A stretch of 64,000 nt of DNA from Peptoniphilus duerdenii ATCC BAA-1640. Its GTDB lineage: Bacteria > Bacillota > Clostridia > Tissierellales > Peptoniphilaceae. Under the pieces are notes generated by a model. That model did no database searches. It saw only the letters and a program-made list of their open reading frames with translations, and was not told the DNA's origin. Positions within the stretch are counted from its first letter, which is position 1. Each line of letters opens with the position of its first letter. Positions 10,405 through 19,734 of the stretch are shown piece by piece. Where the stretch lies: contig NZ_GL397071.1 of NCBI RefSeq assembly GCF_000146345.1, positions 1,344,242-1,408,241 on the forward strand, given 5' to 3'. Position numbers and translations under genes: made by a program.

Positions 10405-10806
10405 TTATAGACTAAAATTATTTTGATTTAAAAAGTCTACAATACTTTCTGTTCCTTTAAATGGAATAACTGTGTCTTGATTATCCAGTGTGTAGTTGTA
10501 TATTTTCTCTTTGGCTACTTTTACAGGTGTCTTGTCGGACTTGTGAAGAATGATAGTATCTCGTAGCTTAAAGGCATTCTCCAATAAGTCTTTAGTGACT
10601 TTCTCATTATTTCTGTAAAGGCACATATCCTTACAATATTCAGTCAAGTCTTTTAAGTCATTTAGCTTGATTTCGCTTTCATCTTTTTTGATGACATATC
10701 TATAGTCTTTTTCTCTTTTTAATTCTGTAGATATTCCCTTTGGGGAAGTCACCACAATCTTATTTTTTAAAGTAAATTTTCTTTCTAAATCTTCTTTTGT
10801 AATCAT
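10405..10806 (-). CDS. Hypothetical protein of element 1
   Basis: A 133-residue basic protein from ATG 10806 with AGGAGGAATATA upstream. It has charged alternating strands and helices (TLKNKIVVTSPKG, KRVEKDYRYVIKKDESEIKLNDL-type segments) and an apparent internal duplication: both halves contain L(E/K)NKI-V/T-I.. followed by a YRYVI/YNYTL strand. No family is recognised. It is flanked by inverted-repeat copies A and B. It probably works with the adjacent primase or capsid, but that rests on position only. Confidence 0.6.
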   Translation of the reverse strand: MITKEDLERKFTLKNKIVVTSPKGISTELKREKDYRYVIKKDESEIKLNDLKDLTEYCKDMCLYRNNEKVTKDLLENAFKLRDTIILHKSDKTPVKVAKEKIYNYTLDNQDTVIPFKGTESIVDFLNQNNFSL

Positions 10807-10884
10807 TTATATTCCTCCTAATTTTCTAACTTCGATTAAACCTCTAAAGACACACAATCATAAGCACCACCTCCTTAAATGAGG

Positions 10885-10968
10885 GCAGGTGTGGCAGGTA
10901 AAAAAGTATTATCTATATAGATACAAGATTTCCAAATTAAATTTTTCATCTGCCACATTGCCACAGAC
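10885..10968. repeat. Intercistronic inverted repeat, copy B
   Basis: Arms GGCAGGTGTGGCAGGTAAAA (10885-10904) and TTTTTCATCTGCCACATTGC (10943-10962, continuing CACAG) match copy A in sequence and position, immediately downstream of the primase stop codon on the minus strand. Confidence 0.8.
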
Positions 10969-10969
10969 T

Positions 10970-13273
10970 TTATAGAAATTCAGAAATTAACCTATAGCCT
11001 ATTAGGACTGTGGTCTTGTGTTTTCCATCCTTTGGTCTTTTTCTTTTGATGGTAGCTTTAGACTCCAAAGATTGCTTAAAGGTCTTCATGCTTTCAAGGT
11101 AGTAGCCATTTTCTAAAGACCAAGACCTATACCTTTCGTAAACTTCAGAGGTTCTAACTTCATAGTCCTTTCCTTCTTCTAAGCAATCTTCCATAAAGAT
11201 AGCTATCTTATCTGATTCCTTTTGATATTTTAAAGTTGCATCTTTTACTGAATCAGGAATAGTTAGTCCTTCTTTTTGTAAAAGTTTGTAACCTTCAATA
11301 AGCCAGTTAAGGATTGCAGACTTTACTTCTTCTTTTGCAAATTCTGTCTTTAATGTTTTGTCTTGTTCCTCTTCAGTAAAGTGCCTGTCAAAGGGAATGA
11401 TGAGCATTCTTCCACTGGTAAATACAGTTACATCATTAACTATGGGTAGATAATTGGTGTTGATGTAGATTTTAAATTGAGGTTTAAAATCAAAAGAATT
11501 CTCATGAAGGAATCTTGCATTAATAGTGTCATTACCAGTAAGACTTTTAACTTGTGCAACATTTAAGGGTAGTCCCTTTCCTGGTTCTGGAATATTTACA
11601 AAGCGTACTCCTGCAAGCCTTGCTATTTCTTCACTGGGTCCAGAACTATTTACTTTGTTTTTTAGAGCTAGTGTTTCAGGTCTTGATGCACAAGCATAAG
11701 TTCCAAGAACTTTTAATATGGATTCACAAAGAGTTCCTTTACCATTTCTTGTAGTCATTCCATAGAGGATTGCCATGCACTCATGCCTTGTATCTCCTGT
11801 AAGTCCATAACCTAATATCTTTTGTAGAAACTTAGCTTTTTCTTTATCTCCACTCATAATTTCATCAATGTAGATGTTCCATCTCTCATTTAATGACTTA
11901 GAATCATAGATAACATCAGCCATTTTGCTTAAATAGTCAGAACTTCTATGTGCGTAAAATTCCATTGTTCTAAGATTTAAAGTTCCATTGGTACAGTTTA
12001 AAAGGTAGGGGTCTTTATCGAAGTCAGATACATTTAATGGATGATGAACTTCTGCATCTTTTAATACACTGACCCTATAACCTCTTGCTTGCCATCTGTT
12101 TGAGAATTTGACATAAGCCTTTCTTTTATGTTCGTCCTCAATATCAAGGGCAAGGATATGAAGTAGGTTTGCAAGTTTCATACATAATTTCATAGCTTTT
12201 AAACTTCCAGTATCAGCTATCCAGATTCCATCTTCGTAGAAATGCCAAGCTTTCCTTTCTCGAACATAACGAAGAGAGTCCTTGTAAAAGTCTGCGAATA
12301 TTTTTCCTGCACCTATATCTGTCCAAGAATACTTTGAAGATAAAGGAAGTCCCATCTCTTTTAACTTTTCAATAGATAAGTTAAACTCGATGCTTGGATC
12401 TATTCTTGAAATAGGTTTATAGACTTCTTTTACAGAAGAGATTGCTTTTTCAATGGTTATTTCTCCATAGGTCTTTCCTCCTCGATTTTCATCCCACTTA
12501 TCCCTAAAAAGTTCTGATTGCCTAAAGAGCCTATCTATCTGGTCAGTATTTCCACCAGCATAAAATGCGAGTATTGAAGTTAAGGCTAAGTCTGCTTCAC
12601 TTGAAGAAGGATAGGCTTTAATGTTTCCAGCCCATAGATTTAAAAACTTTTCTTTGTTCTTGGCATTAGATGCCTTTTCAATAACTTCTTCATCAGTTAA
12701 ATAGCTTTTAAAATTTTGTTTATTAGACTTACTTTGTTTTTCTCTTTTCAGATATTTTTCTAAAAGCCATAGAAGCCCTTCGGGTTCTTCGACAATCTCA
12801 CCTTCTTGATAAACATGACCTGTCACAGTTACAAAGCGATTAGTAAAGCCAGCAATATAAGCTTCAACTTCTTTAGTCTTCATCTTGTAGATGTCATTGT
12901 TGTAAGTTATTGAGTTCGGTAGAAAAGTGAAGATTCTAAGACCCTTACCACTTGGACTAAATTCAATGTATGACTGTGGAAAATGGTTAACTATTTCTTT
13001 TGCTAAATCATTTAAAACTCCGTTGATTACACAGTCATCCACATCAATTGCTACGAGTTTTCCATCGACTCTTATTCCAAGCCCATCATAGGAACTAAGT
13101 TTTTCAGATGCTTTATCAAAGGATGTAAAAGTCTTTGGATCATTAACTGATGCATAGCCGTTTGTAGTTGGATTAAAAGGTATCTTTGTCTCCCTATTAT
13201 TTCTTGTTTCATATTTCCATAAGCACCAGCTTGCATTTTCTTTTAGATATTCTGGTATATTTTCTAAATTCAC
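10970..13273 (-). CDS. Primase-helicase (prim-pol plus P4/D5-type helicase)
   Basis: A 767-residue replication protein. Residues ~1-175 look like an archaeo-eukaryotic primase domain with VAIDVDD (metal-binding acidic motif), [10 protein letters not shown] and NRFVTVTG. The second half is a superfamily 3 phage/plasmid helicase with D5_N ([16 protein letters not shown] onward), Walker [11 protein letters not shown] (~510) and sensor region [13 protein letters not shown]. The GTG start follows AAAGGAG. Such enzymes start replication of P4-like satellites and plasmids. The repeat-rich gap immediately upstream is a natural candidate origin. Confidence 0.9.
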   Translation of the reverse strand: MNLENIPEYLKENASWCLWKYETRNNRETKIPFNPTTNGYASVNDPKTFTSFDKASEKLSSYDGLGIRVDGKLVAIDVDDCVINGVLNDLAKEIVNHFPQSYIEFSPSGKGLRIFTFLPNSITYNNDIYKMKTKEVEAYIAGFTNRFVTVTGHVYQEGEIVEEPEGLLWLLEKYLKREKQSKSNKQNFKSYLTDEEVIEKASNAKNKEKFLNLWAGNIKAYPSSSEADLALTSILAFYAGGNTDQIDRLFRQSELFRDKWDENRGGKTYGEITIEKAISSVKEVYKPISRIDPSIEFNLSIEKLKEMGLPLSSKYSWTDIGAGKIFADFYKDSLRYVRERKAWHFYEDGIWIADTGSLKAMKLCMKLANLLHILALDIEDEHKRKAYVKFSNRWQARGYRVSVLKDAEVHHPLNVSDFDKDPYLLNCTNGTLNLRTMEFYAHRSSDYLSKMADVIYDSKSLNERWNIYIDEIMSGDKEKAKFLQKILGYGLTGDTRHECMAILYGMTTRNGKGTLCESILKVLGTYACASRPETLALKNKVNSSGPSEEIARLAGVRFVNIPEPGKGLPLNVAQVKSLTGNDTINARFLHENSFDFKPQFKIYINTNYLPIVNDVTVFTSGRMLIIPFDRHFTEEEQDKTLKTEFAKEEVKSAILNWLIEGYKLLQKEGLTIPDSVKDATLKYQKESDKIAIFMEDCLEEGKDYEVRTSEVYERYRSWSLENGYYLESMKTFKQSLESKATIKRKRPKDGKHKTTVLIGYRLISEFL

Positions 13274-13771
13274 ATATCTACTCCTTTCATATTTTTTTGA
13301 AGAAGAAATATCCCCTCATATTCCTTAGGACAGTTAGAAGAATTTTGAGTAATATTTTTATCCTCTACCTGTATAAGTAAAGTTAGGATTTGATTTTCCG
13401 GTTATTTTGAAAAATATTTCCTTCCTCTAAAGAACAGGCAAAGAAATTCAGCAGTTTTTTAACCTGTAAGAAAATTTCTCCCTCTACTAGCCCTAAGACA
13501 TTTTTGATAGTTTTGTTAGGTTTTATTTTTCCTTTCATATCACAGGCGAAGAAAAACATAATTTTTTAAACCTGTGCTAAAAAATTTCTTCTCTTAATAG
13601 ACTCAGGACATTTTTAAAGGTTTTGAGTAATTATTTCTTCATCTATCTGTATAAGTAGGAATTAGGATGAATTTTCCGGTTATTAAAAAATACTTCTCCC
13701 TTCACTAGCACTAAGACAAAAATGGTGGTTTTGATTAGTTGTTTAGAAGATTTAATTCTTTGAATTAAAAA
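13274..13771. repeat. Non-coding region with degenerate direct repeats (candidate origin)
   Basis: A ~500-base gene-free stretch between the divergent halves of element 1. A block with CCTGTATAAGTA...TTAGGAT..TTTTCCGGTTATT occurs at ~13367-13405 and again as TCTGTATAAGTA...TTAGGAT..TTTTCCGGTTATT at ~13647-13684. A second block, ACAGGC-AAGAAA...TTTTTTAA-CCTGT then TTTCT, occurs at 13434-13478 and 13542-13596. A third, CTAAGACA/CAGGACA-TTTTT-TTTTG, recurs near 13330, 13495, 13607 and 13713. Multiple unit types in the same order suggest duplication of a cis-acting unit. Position upstream of a primase suits an origin or an immunity/packaging site. Confidence 0.6.
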
Positions 13772-13799
13772 AAGACGGAAATAAATCCGTCTTAAAAAA
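13772..13799. terminator. Bidirectional hairpin terminator before the defence cassette
   Basis: AAGACGGA and TCCGTCTT pair around a six-base loop, with A run upstream and weaker T content downstream. It separates the repeat region from the plus-strand cassette and could insulate it. Confidence 0.6.
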
Positions 13800-13809
13800 T
13801 ATGTAAAGA

Positions 13810-13833
13810 TCAAGTTGTAAAATGTGGTATAAT
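13810..13833 (+). promoter_or_regulatory. Extended -10 promoter of the restriction cassette
   Basis: TGGTATAAT (13825-13833) is a textbook extended -10 element 45 bases before the HTH start; a weak TTGTAA lies upstream at 13815-13820. Confidence 0.55.
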
Positions 13834-13878
13834 ATTATAGAAAAACTATACAAAGTGAAATATTATTCGAGGTGAAAT

Positions 13879-14100
13879 ATGGGATTTTCCTATGATAAAT
13901 TATGGAAAAAATTGATAGATGAAAAGATGAATAAATTAGACCTACAAAAAGCCATAAAAACAACTCCTAGAACTATTGCTAAAATGGGAAAAGATGAAAA
14001 TATAAGTATGGAAACATTGGGAAAAATTTGTGAATATTTTAATTGTGATGTTGGAGATGTTATTGAATATAGACGAAAGAATGAAGAGGAAATCAAATGA
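13879..14100 (+). CDS. XRE-type HTH regulator of the restriction-modification cassette
   Basis: A 73-residue Cro/C1-like helix-turn-helix protein: LDLQKAIKTTPRTIAKMGKDENISMETLGKICEYFNCDVGDVIEY, nearly all HTH. GAGGTG precedes the ATG. Its stop overlaps the first methyltransferase start (ATGA), so the two are translationally coupled. Small regulators in this position act as controller proteins that delay endonuclease until DNA is methylated, or regulate the methyltransferase. The control role is inferred from position. Confidence 0.8.
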   Translation: MGFSYDKLWKKLIDEKMNKLDLQKAIKTTPRTIAKMGKDENISMETLGKICEYFNCDVGDVIEYRRKNEEEIK

Positions 14101-15119
14101 GATTTATTGGTGGCAAAACATTAATTATACCATATATATTAGAATTAATTAAAGAAAAAACAATAGATGTAAAAAGTATATCTGATGTATTTGCTGGTTC
14201 GGGAGTTGTATCTCGTGAATTTAAAAATCTCGGATATGATGTTATATCTAACGATTTGATGTATTTTTCTTATGTGCTATTAAGAGGAACAGTTGGGATA
14301 AATTCTAAATTAGAATTTAAGAATCTTAATATATCAAATCCAATAGAATATTTAAATAATCTCAACTTAGAAAATATAAATCTTCATCTAGAAAATTGCT
14401 TTATTTACCAAAATTATAGTCCTAAGGGTGGAAGAATGTATTTCACAGAAGAGAATGCTTTAAAAATTGATTTAGTTAGGAATCAGATTGAAAATTGGTA
14501 TAATGCATCTTCTATTAATGAAGATGAATATTTTTATTTACTTGCCTGTCTAATAGAAGCAATTCCATTTATCAGCAACATAACAGGAGTATATGGAGCT
14601 TATTTAAAGCACTGGGATAAAAGGGCATTGAATAATTTAGAATTAAAAAATGTAGATTTCTCAATTAATAATTCAGTAGGACAAGCATATAATGAAGATT
14701 CTAATAAATTAATCGAAAATATAAAAACAGATTTAGCATACTTTGATCCACCATATAATCAAAGACAGTACTTGCCCAATTATCATGTATTAGAAACAAT
14801 AGCTAAATATGATGCTCCTAGAATAAAGGGAGTAACTGGATTAAGAGATTATTCTGAACAAAAAAGTGACTATTGTAGAAAAGACTCAGTTTTCAATGCT
14901 TTTGAAGATTTAATCAAAAAGACTAATTCGAGATATATTATTCTTAGCTATAATACAGAAGGTTTGTTATCCCATGATGAGATTATTAGTATTTTAGAAA
15001 AATATGGAAAGCAAAGCACTGTGGATTATAAATTTATACATTATAAAAGATATAAGAATGCACATACAAATAAAAATAAAAACTTAAAAGAAATATTATA
15101 TTTTGTAGAAAAGGAGTAA
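14097..15119 (+). CDS. DNA adenine methyltransferase 1 (D12 class)
   Basis: A 340-residue N6-adenine methyltransferase. The N-terminal MRFIGGKTLIIPYILELI is motif X, DVFAGSGVVSREF (~28-40) the AdoMet-binding motif I, and FDPPYNQRQYLPNYH (~216-230) the catalytic DPPY motif IV. It overlaps the HTH gene by four bases and is followed two bases later by a second methyltransferase. Type IIS enzymes with asymmetric sites often need one methyltransferase per strand, which explains the pair. Confidence 0.9.
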   Translation: MRFIGGKTLIIPYILELIKEKTIDVKSISDVFAGSGVVSREFKNLGYDVISNDLMYFSYVLLRGTVGINSKLEFKNLNISNPIEYLNNLNLENINLHLENCFIYQNYSPKGGRMYFTEENALKIDLVRNQIENWYNASSINEDEYFYLLACLIEAIPFISNITGVYGAYLKHWDKRALNNLELKNVDFSINNSVGQAYNEDSNKLIENIKTDLAYFDPPYNQRQYLPNYHVLETIAKYDAPRIKGVTGLRDYSEQKSDYCRKDSVFNAFEDLIKKTNSRYIILSYNTEGLLSHDEIISILEKYGKQSTVDYKFIHYKRYKNAHTNKNKNLKEILYFVEKE

Positions 15120-15121
15120 TT

Positions 15122-15970
15122 ATGAGCGAAAATTATATAAAATCACCATTTAATTACATTGGAAATAAGCATAGATTATTAGCTCAAATATTGCCTCTAT
15201 TTCCTCAAAATATAGATACTTTTTATGACGTCTTTTGTGGTGGATTAGATGTTTCTGTTAATGTTAAAGCGGACAGGAAAATAGCTAATGATATAAATTA
15301 TTTTGTAATTGAAATTTTACAAATGTTTAAAAAGACTGATAGCAAAGAACTGTTAAGGAATATTGATAATGTAATAAGTGAATTTAATCTATCTAAAGAA
15401 AATAAAGAATCATATTATGAATTTAGAGAATATTACAATAAAAATAAAGACCCGCTTTTGCTATATGTTTTGATGTGTTATTCCTTTAATTACCAGTTTA
15501 GGTTTAATTCAAATCATGACTATAATAACCCCGCTGGAACTAATAGGAGTAGTTTTAATGAAAATATGAAAAATAGACTTACTTCTTTTAGAGATAAGCT
15601 TTTCAATATAGAATTTAGCAATAAAAACTTTAAAGAATTTGATTTCTCTAAGATTAAAGGTTCAGACTTTGTATATTGTGACCCCCCTTACAGAAGCTCT
15701 GTAGGTTCATATAATGATGGTAAAAGAGGGTTTGAAGGCTGGACTCTTGATGATGATCTAGCTTTATTTGTGATATTAGATGAATTAAATGATAGAAAAA
15801 TTAAGTTTGCATTATCAAATGTATTTTTTAATAATGGATTAGCTAATAAAGAGTTACAAGAGTGGAGTGGAAAATACAAAGTTCACTTGTTAAAGATAAA
15901 TTACTCAAACAGTAATTATCAACGTAATAAGCTAGGTGAAACCAAAGAAGTTTTGATTACAAATTACTAG
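15122..15970 (+). CDS. DNA adenine methyltransferase 2 (Dam-like D12 class)
   Basis: A 282-residue Dam-family methyltransferase. SPFNYIGNKHRLLAQILPLFP is motif X, YDVFCGGLDVSVNV motif I (GG in place of the usual GSG), and VYCDPPYRSSVGSY (~184-197) the catalytic motif. RFNSNHDYNNPAGTNR resembles the Dam target-recognition region (F-x-N-x-x-G-x-FN-x-P-x-G). The sequence differs strongly from methyltransferase 1, fitting methylation of the opposite strand of one asymmetric site. Confidence 0.9.
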   Translation: MSENYIKSPFNYIGNKHRLLAQILPLFPQNIDTFYDVFCGGLDVSVNVKADRKIANDINYFVIEILQMFKKTDSKELLRNIDNVISEFNLSKENKESYYEFREYYNKNKDPLLLYVLMCYSFNYQFRFNSNHDYNNPAGTNRSSFNENMKNRLTSFRDKLFNIEFSNKNFKEFDFSKIKGSDFVYCDPPYRSSVGSYNDGKRGFEGWTLDDDLALFVILDELNDRKIKFALSNVFFNNGLANKELQEWSGKYKVHLLKINYSNSNYQRNKLGETKEVLITNY

Positions 15971-15978
15971 GAGGAAAT

Positions 15979-17748
15979 ATGGCAGAAAGAACATTAGGCT
16001 GGATACAAAATCCATCAAGTTTTGAAAATTTAAAAAATGTAGTTTCTGTTTTTGATAAAAATTCTGATATATACAAGGAAATCTTAAATACTAAACTTCC
16101 TAAATTAGTAAAAGATTTAGATTTACAAAATAAACTTATTTCAGAATTGGAAAAAGATCCACTTGAAATGGACTATGTTTTATTAAAAGGTCATGGTATA
16201 AAATCAGGTCAGAAAAGAGCCGATGCAGAGTGTAGTGGTATTGTTCAAGCTGCCATTACAACACAAGGCGGTAGAGCTTATACAGATGATTGGACTGCTG
16301 ATGGATTTTTAAGATGGGGAATATCCATAGGACTTTTAGATTATGATACAGAAAAAGATACAGTCTCTATAACAAAACTAGGAGAAAAGTTTGTAAAATC
16401 TAATTCTGAAGACTCAGATAAAGAAATATTAATTTCAGCTTTTTTGTCATATCCACCAGCCGTAAGAATTTTAACTTTACTGGAAAATGGAGACCATTTA
16501 ACAAAATTTGAACTTGGTAAGCAATTAGGAGGACTTGGAGAAGCTGGTTTTACATCAATTCCTCAAGATTTATATATTCAAGCAATAGAATTAGCAGCTG
16601 ATAAAGATAAAGCAAGTATTCGATCAAACACAGAGGGATCAGCTGATAAATATGCAAGAATGATTTCGGGCTGGTTATCTAAAGTTGGACTTATACAAAG
16701 AATTGGAAAAGAAGTTTCAACTAAAATCGGAGATGTTGAATATAAGGTCAACATAGGCCATTCCTTTAGAATTACTTTAAATGGTATAAAAGAACTTAAA
16801 AGAGCAATGGGATTATCTTCATATCCAAAGACTGATAAAATTGTTTATTGGCAAATGCTAGCAACCAAGGGTAAAGATAGAGATTATATTAGAAACAGAC
16901 GTGGTTATATAATAAAAGCTATCAACAACAGAGAAAGAAATTTAGAAGACATTAAGGCTTATTTATTGGAAAATAATATTGATGAAAGTATTACAACTAT
17001 AGAAGACGAACTAAAAGTTATTGAAGCAATGGGTCTATCATTTAAACATAGTAGGAATGGCTATGTAATTGATGATAACATTATAAAATTAGAAATACCT
17101 AGAACTAAGATTTCTAAGACAAACGTACTAGAATTAAAGGATAAAGTAAGAGATAAATTAAAATATGTTGACCACAGATATTTAGCACTAATTGATTTAG
17201 CTTATGACGGAACTGCAAATAGAGATTTTGAAATTCAAACAATTGATCTTTTAATTAATGAGCTTAAATTTAAGGGTGTGCGTCTAGGAGAAAGTAGAAA
17301 ACCAGATGGAATTATATCTTATAATATTAATGGCGTAATTATAGATAATAAGGCTTATTCTACTGGATATAATCTACCTATTAATCAAGCAGATGAAATG
17401 ATTAGATATATCGAAGAAAATCAAACTAGAGATGAAAAAATAAATTCAAATAAATGGTGGGAAAGCTTTGATGATAAAGTTAAAGATTTCAATTATTTAT
17501 TTGTATCGTCTTTCTTTAAGGGAAACTTTAAGAATAATTTGAAACATATAGCTAATAGAACTGGAGTGAGTGGTGGTGCTATAAATGTAGAAAATTTATT
17601 ATATTTTGCAGAAGAATTAAAAGCTGGGAGATTATCTTATGTTGACTCATTTAAGATGTATGATAATGATGAGATATATGTAGGAGATTTTAGTGACTAC
17701 AGTTATGTTAAATTTGCTGCAGAAGAAGAAGGCGAATATTTAACATAA
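15979..17748 (+). CDS. AlwI-family type IIS restriction endonuclease
   Basis: A 589-residue protein matching the AlwI/PleI/MlyI/BspD6I group: RTLGWIQNPSSFENLKNVVSVF at the N-terminus, the RADAECSGIVQAAI block, winged-helix DNA-recognition domains to ~residue 370, and a C-terminal PD-(D/E)XK nuclease domain around 420-500 with a conserved glutamate (INELKF), then KPDGIIS and VIIDNKAYS. Family members cut outside asymmetric adenine-containing sites (GGATC or GAGTC classes); which one applies cannot be read from the sequence. AGGAGG precedes the ATG. No separate small catalytic subunit, as in BspD6I, is nearby, so it may act as a dimer or only nick. Confidence 0.88.
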   Translation: MAERTLGWIQNPSSFENLKNVVSVFDKNSDIYKEILNTKLPKLVKDLDLQNKLISELEKDPLEMDYVLLKGHGIKSGQKRADAECSGIVQAAITTQGGRAYTDDWTADGFLRWGISIGLLDYDTEKDTVSITKLGEKFVKSNSEDSDKEILISAFLSYPPAVRILTLLENGDHLTKFELGKQLGGLGEAGFTSIPQDLYIQAIELAADKDKASIRSNTEGSADKYARMISGWLSKVGLIQRIGKEVSTKIGDVEYKVNIGHSFRITLNGIKELKRAMGLSSYPKTDKIVYWQMLATKGKDRDYIRNRRGYIIKAINNRERNLEDIKAYLLENNIDESITTIEDELKVIEAMGLSFKHSRNGYVIDDNIIKLEIPRTKISKTNVLELKDKVRDKLKYVDHRYLALIDLAYDGTANRDFEIQTIDLLINELKFKGVRLGESRKPDGIISYNINGVIIDNKAYSTGYNLPINQADEMIRYIEENQTRDEKINSNKWWESFDDKVKDFNYLFVSSFFKGNFKNNLKHIANRTGVSGGAINVENLLYFAEELKAGRLSYVDSFKMYDNDEIYVGDFSDYSYVKFAAEEEGEYLT

Positions 17749-17814
17749 TATGCATATAAATTTTTCTAATTTAAATATTTTACTAAAAAATGATTAATAG
17801 ATAGGAGTAGTTTA

Positions 17815-19500
17815 ATGAGACTAGAAAAAATAAATATTAGGCACTATAGATCCATTGAGAATATAAGTATAATAATGCCCAAGAATAAACCGCTAGTTTT
17901 ATTCGGACCTAACAATGCTGGTAAATCTAATATATTATCCGCTTTTGATAGAATTTTAGGAGAAAGATATCCCACATTTATTGCTGTAGAAGATTCTGAT
18001 TATTTTATGCGTGATAAAAACAAAAATCCTACAATTGACATTAGCATTAAATTTGATTCCTCGTATCACGTTGATAACTATAATACGTATAGTTCCATAT
18101 CCTTAACTTATGGTGTTGATGGAAAAATTAATGAAAATTTGATTCATGATGGAAATAAGAAAAAACTTTATATTAGCAATGATACAAGAGAGAGTTTTCA
18201 ATCTTTTTTGTTAGATGCTAATAGGAATACTAGTTTTCACTTTAACTATTCTAATAAATATTCTTTACTAAGTAAATTTAATAAGAGCCTTCATGATTCA
18301 TTAACGGATGATGACAAAAAAGAATTAAGTCATTCTTTTGAAAATATAAAAAGTGTATTTGAGAATAAAGCACAGTTTGCTAATATGTTTACTATATTTA
18401 AAGATTCAATTGAAGAATCAGTTAAAGGATTTATACACCACTTAGAAGCAGATTTTTCTGCATACGATCCTAACAATTTTGCAAAATCTTTGAGAATAAA
18501 TGCATTCGAAAATTCAGAAGTAAGATCGTTTGATGAATTTGGAACAGGCGAGCAACAAATTCTAGTCATGGCTTTTGCAAAGGCTTATATGGAAGCTTTT
18601 AAAGGAAGAAACTTCCTTTTTATTTTAGAAGAACCAGAAGCAAATCTGCATCCATTAGCCCAAAAGTGGTTAAAGAAATATATTTATGATTTATGTGAGT
18701 CTGGTTTGCAAATTATAATTTCAACTCATTCACCAAATTTTATAAATCCTTCAAATTTGGAAGGATTGGTTAGAGTATATAAAGATGAAGGTGTAACTAA
18801 AACTATCCAGCTTGACTCATCTAAATTAAAACAAGTCTTAATAGAAACTGGGGTAGATGAAAATAGAATTTCGTCCAATAATTTAGGCGACTACTTTGAC
18901 TTAAGGCTATATTCAGAACAACTAGAAGGTATGTTTGCAGATACTATAATCTTAGTTGAAGGATTAACTGAAAAATTATCCATTCCAATTTGGTTAGAAA
19001 GAAAAAAATACTTTTTGTCAGCTAATGGAATTGAAATTATTAATTGTATGGGTAAAGCAAATATTCCAACACTATATAGGCTATATAAATCATTTGGATA
19101 CCGTTGTATTTGTGTATTTGATGGAGATATCAACAAAACAAACCCTAAAGAAAGAAAAAATAATTTGCTGGAAGATGTATTAGAAGATTTCGAAGAAGCT
19201 AAAATATATACAGAAGACAAAAAAGAATATTATTATGTTATTACTGGATCCGATTATGTATGTTTTGGAAAAGATTATGAAACAGCTATAATGAATCAAA
19301 TAGGTAAAGATTGTTATATGAAATTAGAAAATGAGGCTAAAGCTTATAATATAGAAAATAAACAAGGGATAGCAAAATATATCGCTAAAAACTCCAGTCA
19401 TATACCTAAAGCAATTGATAAACTGATAGAGGTATTATTCCCTAATATGAATGAAGAAAACAACGAAGATTACTGCTTTGATGATGAAATACCATTTTAA
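17815..19500 (+). CDS. OLD-family ATP-dependent nuclease (AAA plus TOPRIM)
   Basis: A 561-residue ABC-type ATPase with C-terminal TOPRIM. Walker A GPNNAGKS is at 31-38, signature-like FGTGEQQIL ~242-250, and Walker B FLFILEEPEANLHP ~268-281. The TOPRIM domain has ILVEGLTEK (~379) and the acidic VFDGDIN (~435). OLD nucleases take part in phage defence, alone (P2 Old) or with helicase partners (Gabija). Here the partner helicase is absent and the gene lies 66 bases after the restriction enzyme, so it is either independent or an auxiliary of the cassette. GGAG precedes the ATG. Confidence 0.88.
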   Translation: MRLEKINIRHYRSIENISIIMPKNKPLVLFGPNNAGKSNILSAFDRILGERYPTFIAVEDSDYFMRDKNKNPTIDISIKFDSSYHVDNYNTYSSISLTYGVDGKINENLIHDGNKKKLYISNDTRESFQSFLLDANRNTSFHFNYSNKYSLLSKFNKSLHDSLTDDDKKELSHSFENIKSVFENKAQFANMFTIFKDSIEESVKGFIHHLEADFSAYDPNNFAKSLRINAFENSEVRSFDEFGTGEQQILVMAFAKAYMEAFKGRNFLFILEEPEANLHPLAQKWLKKYIYDLCESGLQIIISTHSPNFINPSNLEGLVRVYKDEGVTKTIQLDSSKLKQVLIETGVDENRISSNNLGDYFDLRLYSEQLEGMFADTIILVEGLTEKLSIPIWLERKKYFLSANGIEIINCMGKANIPTLYRLYKSFGYRCICVFDGDINKTNPKERKNNLLEDVLEDFEEAKIYTEDKKEYYYVITGSDYVCFGKDYETAIMNQIGKDCYMKLENEAKAYNIENKQGIAKYIAKNSSHIPKAIDKLIEVLFPNMNEENNEDYCFDDEIPF

Positions 19501-19530
19501 CAGATGTTTCATAAATTTATTTTATAATAT

Positions 19531-19566
19531 AAATGGGCTATAAGTGTTCAAACTTATAGCCCATTT
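19531..19566 (+). terminator. Long perfect hairpin after the OLD gene
   Basis: AAATGGGCTATAAGT and ACTTATAGCCCATTT form a perfect 15-bp stem with a six-base loop; only a short T stretch follows. It ends the defence transcript near the right end of element 1. Confidence 0.75.
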
Positions 19567-19603
19567 ACGTGCCACCTAAAGACTCTCTAATTCAATTTTC
19601 TAA

Positions 19604-19640
19604 AATCCCTAATTCAACGAGCCATTCGGGGATTTTTTTG
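19604..19640 (+). other. Right end of element 1 (attR) and displaced typA terminator half
   Basis: AATCCCTAATT (19604-19614) is the inverted partner of AATTAGGGATT at 7031-7041. GGGG (19628-19631) followed by ATTTTTTTG is the missing 3' half of the typA terminator. As it stands, 19603-19637 can also fold into a substitute terminator (AAATCCC...GGGGATTT). Confidence 0.6.
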
Positions 19641-19734
19641 TTGTAAGTTATTTTTATTAGACAAAAGAAATTTTGTTTTCTTTAAAATATAGTATAATGA
19701 ATTTATAAATAGAGTTTTATGACGGAGAGATATA

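Noticed and set aside
13300..13750. CRISPR-like array
   Set aside because: Units are of several kinds, irregularly spaced and degenerate, with no uniform spacers and no cas genes.
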